From positions 1 to 9,014 of the forward strand of contig JAOPYS010000115.1 in assembly GCA_025964465.1 (NCBI GenBank): a DNA stretch of 9,014 nucleotides, written 5' to 3'. The stretch is from Thermoleophilia bacterium. GTDB lineage: Bacteria; Actinomycetota; Thermoleophilia; Gaiellales; SKUG01. The translations under genes and the position numbers were made by a program. Numbering within the stretch: the stretch's first letter is position 1; each line of letters starts with the position of its first letter. The notes beneath the pieces are model-generated. The model saw only the letters and a program-made list of their open reading frames with translations, was not told the DNA's origin and ran no database searches. Below, in pieces: positions 1-5,609 of the stretch.

Positions 1-80
1 CTCGAGTGGTGCTCCGCCTTGAACGGACGGTCGAACGAACCCGCAGCTTGCCAGCCCTCGTGCATGGGTACCAACTCCGC

Positions 81-536
81 ATGCTTCGTTCCGGACCGAT
101 TCCCCTGTTCGTCCACGGCGTCATCGAGTACCTGGCGGCGATCGCCTTCCTGCTCGCGCCGTTCCTGCTCGACTTCCACAGCGACGCCGCGACGTACCTG
201 TCCGTCGCGGTCGGCGTCGTGGTGCTCGTCGTGGCGGCAACCACCGAGGGCCCGACGAGCATCGTGAACCAGATGCCGATCATGATCCACGTGGTGCTCG
301 ACTACGTGCTCGCCCTCTTCCTGATCGCGTCGCCCTTCCTGTTCGACTTCTCCGACGAGGGCCGCGCCACGGCGTGGTTCATCGGCCTGGGCGTGGTGCA
401 CCTGCTGCTGACGATCGCGACGCGGTTCCTGCCGGGGCCGGAGGCGCCACGCGACCCGAACCACATCGGCGGGCTGGCGCGTGGCACGTCGGTCGACGTG
501 GAGGCGGGGCGCCACACGGTCCTCGACGACCAGTAG
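81..536 (+). CDS. Four-helix integral membrane protein with two SPW-like repeats
   Basis: This is a 151-residue membrane protein of unknown function. Hydrophobic segments lie at about residues 9-30, 36-55, 67-88 and 96-115, followed by a polar tail of about 35 residues. The two halves are an internal duplication: IPLFVHGVIEY in the first aligns without gaps to MPIMIHVVLDY in the second. Both continue into a helix ending in APF or SPF (residues 26-28 and 84-86) and then an acidic turn (LLDF / LFDF). That is the pattern of the SPW-repeat membrane family, with F in place of W. The start is uncertain. I chose ATG 81 because the repeat begins just after it and third-position G/C rises only from about there. 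In-frame GTG codons at 6 and 60 are possible, the frame is open to the window edge, and no good Shine-Dalgarno sequence is visible. It converges on the metalloprotease gene with 7 bp between the stops. Confidence 0.75.
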   Translation: MLRSGPIPLFVHGVIEYLAAIAFLLAPFLLDFHSDAATYLSVAVGVVVLVVAATTEGPTSIVNQMPIMIHVVLDYVLALFLIASPFLFDFSDEGRATAWFIGLGVVHLLLTIATRFLPGPEAPRDPNHIGGLARGTSVDVEAGRHTVLDDQ

Positions 537-558
537 CGCCGCGTCAGCCGGGCGGCGC
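536..558. terminator. Hairpin between convergent genes (possible bidirectional terminator)
   Basis: A perfect 7-bp inverted repeat, GCGCCGC at 536-542 and GCGGCGC at 552-558, has a 9-nt loop. It spans the stop codons of both the membrane protein and the metalloprotease. There is no T-run on either side, so it would have to act as a U-less hairpin. Short GC-rich stems also arise easily by chance in this DNA. Confidence 0.35.
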
Positions 559-1794
559 GTCGGCGTGCGTGATCGCCAGCTGCGTGGGCGCGCTCGTCGA
601 CTCGGCGCCGGACGGGTCGACGGAGAACCAGGACAAGCACCCCGGACCCGTCGGGACGTACAGGAGCACGGGGCCCAGTCCGTCGACGTACGAAGTGGTG
701 ATCGCCGTGCCCTCGTCGACCGTCGCGGGGCAGGCGCCGGCTGCGCCCCACTGCACGCGCACCGATGCGGTGTCCGGCAGGGTCGCGCTGAACGCGTAGT
801 CGACCGTCGAAGCGGGCCACTCGCGCAGGGAGATGCCCGCCGGTGCGGCGAGCGCGGGCGGCGACCACGTCGTGGTGACGCGTCGCCGCGGGCTGGTTCG
901 CTGCGCGGTGTTGCGCGTGTAGAGGTCGTAGCAGACCGGGCCGGCCGGTATGGCGCCGTCGGAGTCCGCTGGGCGATAGGCGTCTAACAGGCGCGTCGTT
1001 GCAGGGGCGAGGGTCCAGACCTTGGCGACGGTGGTGCAGCCCGGGCCGGTGCGGCGCTCCACGACGGTCTGCCACGTGCCGAGCTGGGTGCGGGGCGCGA
1101 CCCACGTCAACGTGCCCACGTCGGTGGCCGAGCTGCGCGGCTGCAGCGTCACCCGCAGCAGCGCCGGCGGCAGGGGCGCGTACGCGCAGGGGCGGCGAAG
1201 CGGCGGGGCCTTCACGCGACCGCCGTAGAGGCGCACCGCGCCGCGCACGTCGTCGATCGACAGGGGCGAGCAGTCGAAGTACCCGGCGCGCGGCACCTGC
1301 GCGGCGACGCAGGCGGGCAGCAGCCGCGCGGTCATGACGGTGCAGGACGCGGTCGCCGGCACGTGGTCGAGCCCGAGCACGTGCCCGAGCTCGTGCGCGA
1401 ACAGGTGCGTGGTGAACGGTCGCGCCGCGACGGTGGTGCGCGCCGTGCGGCTGCCGATGCGCAGCGTCGCCCCGGCGTGGCGCCCCACGGTGGCGTGCGC
1501 GAGCTCGGCGCCGTGCGGTCGCTCGAGCCCGATCGTCAGCTGTGCGCTCGCACGCGACCTCGTCGGGACGAACCGCACGGCCGCGCCGCTCGAGTTCCAC
1601 GACGCGACCGCGTGGTCCAGGCTCCAGTTCCAGCTCGAGTCGAGCGTGCTGTAGTAGCGAATCGTCGTGCCCGGCCAGCGCGCGCCGGAGACGCGGTACC
1701 GAGCTGCGGGCGCCGCCTGAGCCAGCGCGGGCAGGACGACCAGGCACCCCAGGGCGAGCGCGAGGGCGATCCTGGTGTGTCGTGCTCCTCGCAT
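544..1794 (-). CDS. Secreted matrixin-type zinc metalloprotease with C-terminal extension
   Basis: The product is 416 residues and is predicted to be an exported zinc endopeptidase of the metzincin (M10, matrixin-like) type. Residues 1-27 form a signal peptide: an Arg-rich start, a hydrophobic ALALALGCLVVLPALA core and an AQA-type cleavage site. The zinc motif HELGHVLGLDH gives ligands His134, His138 and His144 with catalytic Glu135. Met154 in CTVMT is a candidate Met-turn, and LSIDDVRGAVRLYGG (178-192) matches the closing helix of matrixins. No cysteine-switch propeptide lies between the signal and the catalytic domain. Cysteines flanking the Met-turn may form a disulfide. About 220 further residues contain Fn3- or Ig-like beta-rich sequence and may bind substrate or the cell wall. 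ATG 1794 was chosen because AAGGAG lies 4 nt upstream and the signal peptide starts there; the frame stays open upstream to 1860. The substrate cannot be told from the sequence. Confidence 0.85.
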   Translation of the reverse strand: MRGARHTRIALALALGCLVVLPALAQAAPAARYRVSGARWPGTTIRYYSTLDSSWNWSLDHAVASWNSSGAAVRFVPTRSRASAQLTIGLERPHGAELAHATVGRHAGATLRIGSRTARTTVAARPFTTHLFAHELGHVLGLDHVPATASCTVMTARLLPACVAAQVPRAGYFDCSPLSIDDVRGAVRLYGGRVKAPPLRRPCAYAPLPPALLRVTLQPRSSATDVGTLTWVAPRTQLGTWQTVVERRTGPGCTTVAKVWTLAPATTRLLDAYRPADSDGAIPAGPVCYDLYTRNTAQRTSPRRRVTTTWSPPALAAPAGISLREWPASTVDYAFSATLPDTASVRVQWGAAGACPATVDEGTAITTSYVDGLGPVLLYVPTGPGCLSWFSVDPSGAESTSAPTQLAITHADAPPG

Positions 1795-1865
1795 GCGACT
1801 CCTTCGACAGGCGGCACGTTCGCTGGTGCGCTCATTCGTCACGGGCCCCGGCCGATGCACCTCCG
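1795..1865. promoter_or_regulatory. 71-bp divergent promoter region, metalloprotease / beta-propeller
   Basis: This gap separates two divergently read secreted-protein genes. On the minus strand AAGGAG (1799-1804) is a clear ribosome binding site for the metalloprotease. The plus side has no Shine-Dalgarno sequence before GTG 1866. An ATG at 1855 opens only a four-codon frame (ATG CAC CTC CGG TGA) whose stop overlaps that GTG, which could be a tiny leader or chance. I found no convincing -10 or -35 pair. The gap is so short that promoters for both genes must lie close together. Confidence 0.4.
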
Positions 1866-3374
1866 GTGAGTCCCGTCCCCCGATACAGGATACCCGCGCT
1901 CGCGCTGCTCGTCGGCGCGCTCTGCGCCGTGGCCGCAGGTGGCGGCGATGCGGCTGGCGCGACGTCGGGCACCGTCGTCGGCGCGACGGTTCCCAGCTCC
2001 ACGACGCTCGACGTCTCGGCCTGCCTGCCCGGATCCGTGGGGCGGACCGACCTGGGCACCATCATGCCGGGCAGCTCATCGATCTCCTCCATCCCCTGCG
2101 ACATCCGCTTCGGTTCCAGCAACGACAGCTCCAACCTGCGGGTCTCACAGACCGACGGCTTCGGCGCCGCGATGGTCCGACTCGCCGTGCGGGACGTGGA
2201 CATCACCGGCACCTCGACCGACAACCTCCGCAAGGTCGACGCCCTGCCCGGCGGGCGCGCCTGGACCACGGGGTACACCGGTCGCATCCTGCGCTCCGAC
2301 GACTTCGGCGCATCGTGGACCGCGCAGTCCTCTGGCATCGCGACGCACATCCACGCGATCGATGCGGTCGACCCCAGCACCGCGTGGGCGGTCGGTGACT
2401 CGGGGCGGATCCTGCGCACCGTCGACGGCGGTGCCACCTGGACGATCGTGCCGCCGGGTCCGTTGTCGGGCACGCTGCGCAGCGTTGCGGCGGTCTCCGC
2501 GAACGAGGCGTACGTCGTCGGCAACTCGGGCCTCGCCTACCGGACGCCCGATGCGGGAGCCACGTGGACGTCGCTCGCGCTCGGGACAGGTTCCACGGCG
2601 TGGGACGTCAAGGCGGACGGACGTGGGGGCGTGTGGGTCACTGCCGGCACCCGCGTGTACCGAAGCTCCGACGACGGGGTGACGATCGCCTCCGTCGTCC
2701 CGGGCGGTTCGCTGCTCGCCCTCGAGCTGCTCGATGCCGATTCGCTGCTCGGCGTGGGGACCGGCGGCACCATCTACCGATCGGACGACTCGGGCGCGAC
2801 GTGGGCAGCGCAGTCGAGTGGCACGGCATCGACGCTCTGGGAGCTGACGACCTCATCTGCGACGCACGCAGTCGCCGTCGGCGACGGCGGGGTCATCCTG
2901 CGCACCACGGACGGAGGCGCCACGTGGGTGCCCGTTCCGAGCCCGACCACCAAGAGCCTGCGTGGGGTGGCGGCGGTCGACGACGCCACGTTCGTCATTG
3001 CGAGTGACGGGGGCGGCACCAACGGACAGGTGCTCACCTCGGCGTCGAACCCCGTCCCCGAGCCCGGGAGCGGTGGCAGCTGGACGGCGCCCGGCGGCGG
3101 CATGTTCGCGGCCTGCCTGCTCGCTGCCGACGGTGGCGCGACGACCGACCCCAGCTCCTGGCAGGCGACCGGATCGTGTGGCGCGAATGGCGTCGATCCG
3201 TGGCGCGCCGTCCCGTCCTCCGCAGCACTGCCGGCGGCGCTGATCGCCCACGCACCGTCGGGCACCACCACCGCGCGCGCCCGCCTGGACTTCGGCATGC
3301 GCGTCGAACCTGGTCGCGTTCCGGGCAGCTACCTCGCGCCCGTGACGTTCACCGTCGTCGCGCCGGACGCGTGA
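1866..3374 (+). CDS. Secreted Asp-box (BNR/YCF48-like) beta-propeller protein
   Basis: The product is 502 residues and exported. Residues 1-32 are a signal peptide (basic PRYR, hydrophobic ALALLVGALCAVAAG, then AGA). About residues 120-392 hold six repeats, each with an Asp-box: SDDFGASW (144), TVDGGATW (185), TPDAGATW (227), a degenerate SSDDGVTI (267), SDDSGATW (306) and TTDGGATW (347). Blades carry a WAVGDSG-like strand, as in sialidase/YCF48-type propellers. The propeller is flanked by an N-terminal part (33-110; Cys53, Cys78) and a C-terminal part (406-502; Cys417, Cys438) ending in a strand, YLAPVTFTVVAP, typical of surface beta-sandwich domains. They could be two halves of one carrier domain interrupted by the propeller. 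No catalytic residues are evident, so binding or scaffolding is more likely than catalysis. GTG 1866 is chosen because the signal peptide begins there and no in-frame start lies just upstream. No Shine-Dalgarno sequence is visible. Confidence 0.8.
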   Translation: MSPVPRYRIPALALLVGALCAVAAGGGDAAGATSGTVVGATVPSSTTLDVSACLPGSVGRTDLGTIMPGSSSISSIPCDIRFGSSNDSSNLRVSQTDGFGAAMVRLAVRDVDITGTSTDNLRKVDALPGGRAWTTGYTGRILRSDDFGASWTAQSSGIATHIHAIDAVDPSTAWAVGDSGRILRTVDGGATWTIVPPGPLSGTLRSVAAVSANEAYVVGNSGLAYRTPDAGATWTSLALGTGSTAWDVKADGRGGVWVTAGTRVYRSSDDGVTIASVVPGGSLLALELLDADSLLGVGTGGTIYRSDDSGATWAAQSSGTASTLWELTTSSATHAVAVGDGGVILRTTDGGATWVPVPSPTTKSLRGVAAVDDATFVIASDGGGTNGQVLTSASNPVPEPGSGGSWTAPGGGMFAACLLAADGGATTDPSSWQATGSCGANGVDPWRAVPSSAALPAALIAHAPSGTTTARARLDFGMRVEPGRVPGSYLAPVTFTVVAPDA

Positions 3375-3396
3375 CTCTGCTCAGACTTTGCCGGCG
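3361..3396. terminator. Weak inverted repeat bracketing two convergent stops
   Basis: CGCCGG at 3361-3366 pairs with CCGGCG at 3391-3396 across a 24-nt loop containing both stop codons. The next outer pair would be G-T. The loop is long and there is no T-tract, so this is only a weak candidate for a shared terminator in the 6-bp gap between the propeller gene and rmlB. Confidence 0.2.
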
Positions 3397-4397
3397 TACT
3401 GCTTCTCGTAGAACTCCTTGTACTCGCCCGACTTGATCGGCTCCCACCAGTCGCGGCGCTCCTTGTACCACTGCACCGTCTGGGCCAAGCCTTCGTCGAA
3501 GGCGATCTCCGGCTTCCACCCGAGCTCGCGCTGCGCCTTGCTCGTGTCGAGCGAGTAGCGCACGTCGTGGCCGAGGCGATCCTCGACGTAGGTGATCAGC
3601 GCGTCGCTCGCGCCGGTCTGCTCGAGGATCTGCTGCGTGATCCACATGTTGGTGCGCTCGTTGCCGCCACCGATGTTGTACACCTCGCCGGGCGTGCCGC
3701 CGAGCAGCGCGTACAGGATGCCGTTCGCGTGGTCGCGCCCGTGGATCCAGTCGCGCACCTGCGAGCCGTCGCCGTAGACCGGCAACTTCTGCCCGTCGAG
3801 CGCGTTGGTCACGAACAGGGGGATGAGCTTCTCCGGGTACTGGTTCGGGCCGTACGTGTTGGAGCCGCGCGTGATGATCACCGGCAGCCCGAACGTGTGC
3901 ATGTATGCCATCGCCTGCAGGTCGCCGCCGGCCTTGGACGCCGAGTAGGGCGAGCTGGGCTCGAGCGGGTGCTCCTCGGTGAAGGAGCCCTGGTCGATCG
4001 AGCCGTAGACCTCGTCGGTCGAGACCTGCAGGAAGCGCTCGACGCCCTCCCGCTTGGCGGCCTCGCACAGTACGTACGTGCCGAGCACGTCGGTGTGGAT
4101 GAAATCGACCGCGCCGTGGATGGAGCGGTCGACGTGGCTCTCCGCGGCGAAGTTCGCGACGTGCGTGACGCCCTTCATGGCGCGACCCACGACCTCGGCG
4201 TCCGCGATGTTGCCCTCCACGAAGGAGTAGCGGGGGTCATCGGCGGCCTCGGCGACGTTCTCGTGGCTCGCCGCGTAGGTCATCGCGTCGAGGTTGACGA
4301 CCTCCGTCGTCGGGTGCTCGGCCATGAGCAGGCGGATGAAGTGGCTGCCGATGAACCCGGCTCCGCCGGTGACGAGGACGCGCTTGGGAGAAGTCAT
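3381..4397 (-). CDS. rmlB: dTDP-glucose 4,6-dehydratase
   Basis: This 338-residue cytoplasmic enzyme converts dTDP-glucose to dTDP-4-keto-6-deoxyglucose with bound NAD+. It is the second step toward dTDP-L-rhamnose and other deoxysugars of surface glycans. It is a full-length extended short-chain dehydrogenase. The Rossmann motif GGAGFIG lies at residues 11-17, STDEVYG at 126-132 supplies the RmlB-type Thr127-Asp128-Glu129 triplet, and YSASK supplies Tyr151 and Lys155. The substrate-side motif SNTYGPNQYPEKLIP (179-193) is close to the usual SNNYGPYQFPEKLIP. C-terminal blocks YGDGSQVRDWIH and YNIGG are also family features. Neither rmlA, rmlC nor rmlD is adjacent; the neighbours on both sides are read in the opposite direction, so it is transcribed alone within this window. 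ATG 4397 follows directly from the nucleotide-binding motif position. The ribosome binding site is weak, and the promoter pattern suggests a leaderless message. Confidence 0.95.
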   Translation of the reverse strand: MTSPKRVLVTGGAGFIGSHFIRLLMAEHPTTEVVNLDAMTYAASHENVAEAADDPRYSFVEGNIADAEVVGRAMKGVTHVANFAAESHVDRSIHGAVDFIHTDVLGTYVLCEAAKREGVERFLQVSTDEVYGSIDQGSFTEEHPLEPSSPYSASKAGGDLQAMAYMHTFGLPVIITRGSNTYGPNQYPEKLIPLFVTNALDGQKLPVYGDGSQVRDWIHGRDHANGILYALLGGTPGEVYNIGGGNERTNMWITQQILEQTGASDALITYVEDRLGHDVRYSLDTSKAQRELGWKPEIAFDEGLAQTVQWYKERRDWWEPIKSGEYKEFYEKQYAGKV

Positions 4398-4403
4398 TCG
4401 AGA

Positions 4404-4437
4404 ATCCTATCCGCTCCCTGCGTCCAACCGGCCGGTT
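4404..4437 (-). promoter_or_regulatory. Probable rmlB promoter: -10 hexamer and perfect 12-bp palindrome
   Basis: On the minus strand TAGGAT (4409-4404) fits the TANNNT consensus of a -10 element and is followed by six bases (TCTCGA) and then the rmlB ATG. Transcription would therefore start at or within a base of the A of ATG, the usual geometry of leaderless genes. Upstream, AACCGGCCGGTT (4426-4437) is a perfect 12-bp palindrome lying where the -35 region would be. No TTGACA-like box is present. A regulator binding the palindrome is possible but inferred. Confidence 0.45.
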
Positions 4438-4597
4438 CCCAAAGGACGCATCCGTGGCGCGGGGCCAAGCAAACGCGACGAGGCGCTGGGCGGATCTGGC
4501 CGATCCCAAGAAATCGCCGCTGTGTGCAGGGGTTTTTGAATCGAGGACGGGGGATCTAGACCTCAAGCATGCTCGGTTGGGGACCGATGGGGGTCGC
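4438..4597 (+). promoter_or_regulatory. Upstream region of the first cutinase-like hydrolase
   Basis: This 160-bp stretch contains some of the lowest-GC sequence in the window, around 4506-4545, including a short T-run at 4534-4538, as expected near a promoter. I could not assign a good -10/-35 pair. A small inverted repeat, GGATC (4492-4496) and GATCC (4502-4506), is present. GGGGG at 4589-4593 ends 4 nt before ATG 4598 and is the best candidate ribosome binding site. The hydrolase frame stays open back to 4454, but the residues it would add have no counterpart in the paralogue. Confidence 0.3.
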
Positions 4598-5581
4598 ATG
4601 CAGGTCGACCGCACACACGTGGTGGCGAAGCGACGACGGGCCACGGCCCGCCCAGCCGCCGCAGCCGCCATCCCGCCGTTCCTCACCATCGCCCCCAAGC
4701 ACGTGGCCAGCGGACTGCAGCTGCCCACGAGCCCGGCGCACACCTATCGCACCTTCCCGATCCCCAACCCGACCAAGGCCGGCGGCGAGTGGGAGATCGA
4801 CTGGGAGCGCGCGCACGCAGAGGCCGAGAAGGTCCTCGACGCGATCGACTTCTCCAAGCGCGACATCGTCGTGTGGGTGCCCGGCACCTCCAACCACGGC
4901 GTGCAACCCGCGTTCGCCGCGGCGGTCCGCGACAGCTACCGCGGCCAGGGCAGCAATGTCGTGGCGGTGGAGTACGAGGCCTCGTGGCACCTTCGCCGCA
5001 GCCTGCCGACCGGCATCGCCACGCTGCGGCTGGTGCTGCAGGGTATTGCCGCGCGGGGCGGCGACCACCGCGTGCTGCTGGCGGGCGAGAGCCAGGGCGC
5101 GTGGATCATCGGCGAGGCGATGGCCGACCCGACGGACGGCAAGGTCGTGGACCGCGCCATCCTCGTCGGGCACCCGTGGCTCGCCAAGCACCAGTACACG
5201 GCGGGTGAGGATCCGCGCGTGCGCGTGGTCAACCACGCCGGCGACCAGGTGGCGCTTCCGGTCAACGGCGACCCGACCGTCGCGCTCGACGCGATGATCG
5301 CCATCCGCACCCTGGGCCTGTCGAAGGTCGGTGACGTCGTGACGGCGCTGTCGGCCAACCCCAAGCACGGCGTGGAGCTGCTCAAGAGCCTGCTGCAGCA
5401 CATCCCCGTGGTCGGCGGGCTGATCCGCGACCCGCACGTCTACGACAACGAGATGACCCGCGCGGTGGAGTACCTGCGCACCGGCGACCTGCCGCTCGTC
5501 TCCGGCGTGGTGGCGACGGCGCCGGCCGCGAGCACCGCATCGGTGCTGGCCGGGTTCGCGTGGGCCGCCGCCGCGGCGTGA
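4598..5581 (+). CDS. Cutinase-like alpha/beta hydrolase, paralogue A
   Basis: This is a 327-residue serine hydrolase of the alpha/beta fold, probably an esterase or lipase; the substrate is unknown. The nucleophile elbow is GESQG with Ser165 (163-167). Likely partners are Asp216 in the GDQV motif and His280 in HVYD, matching the order and spacing style of the cutinase family (GxSQG, GDxV, HxxY). WVPGT (93-97) precedes the probable oxyanion loop, and YEASW (126-130) resembles the YPAS block of cutinases and PE-PPE hydrolases. Unlike typical cutinases it has no cysteine and no clear signal peptide, only an Arg/Ala/Pro-rich N-terminus. It ends in an Ala-rich hydrophobic tail. ATG 4598 is chosen because GGGGG lies 4 nt upstream and because it puts the shared AGG-W motif at residue 61, against 59 in paralogue B. 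It diverges from rmlB and converges on the RTX-tail gene. Confidence 0.8.
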   Translation: MQVDRTHVVAKRRRATARPAAAAAIPPFLTIAPKHVASGLQLPTSPAHTYRTFPIPNPTKAGGEWEIDWERAHAEAEKVLDAIDFSKRDIVVWVPGTSNHGVQPAFAAAVRDSYRGQGSNVVAVEYEASWHLRRSLPTGIATLRLVLQGIAARGGDHRVLLAGESQGAWIIGEAMADPTDGKVVDRAILVGHPWLAKHQYTAGEDPRVRVVNHAGDQVALPVNGDPTVALDAMIAIRTLGLSKVGDVVTALSANPKHGVELLKSLLQHIPVVGGLIRDPHVYDNEMTRAVEYLRTGDLPLVSGVVATAPAASTASVLAGFAWAAAAA

Positions 5582-5588
5582 CGCAGCG

Positions 5589-5609
5589 GGTCGTCAGCGC
5601 AGGACGACC
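5589..5609. terminator. Hairpin at hydrolase A / RTX-tail junction
   Basis: GGTCGTC (5589-5595) and GACGACC (5603-5609) form a perfect 7-bp stem with a 7-nt loop. It lies just past the hydrolase stop and overlaps the last codons and stop of the opposing gene. It could terminate either transcript, though there is no T-run. It is the most compact of the four hairpins found at convergent junctions here. Confidence 0.4.

Noticed and set aside
302..1747. 481-codon minus-strand frame overlapping the metalloprotease gene
   Set aside because: Low-complexity Arg/Ala-rich translation without motifs. The other minus-strand frame carries a signal peptide and an HELGHVLGLDH zinc site.
1542..1865. Upstream extension of the propeller frame to an early start
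   Set aside because: The added 108 residues are Ser/Arg-rich, overlap the metalloprotease gene on the other strand, and would bury an otherwise ideal signal peptide.
3567..4559. 330-codon plus-strand frame antisense to rmlB
   Set aside because: It is a shadow of the strongly supported rmlB frame, with an Arg/Val/Asp-biased sequence and no domain.
4454..4597. Upstream extension of hydrolase A by 48 residues
   Set aside because: There is no counterpart in paralogue B, the base composition is AT-richer and promoter-like, and ATG 4598 has a G-rich ribosome binding site and matches the paralogue start.
4500..4597. Possible tRNA-like or riboswitch element in the AT-richer stretch upstream of hydrolase A
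   Set aside because: GTTTTTGAATC only superficially resembles a T-arm. I could not form a cloverleaf or any known riboswitch core.
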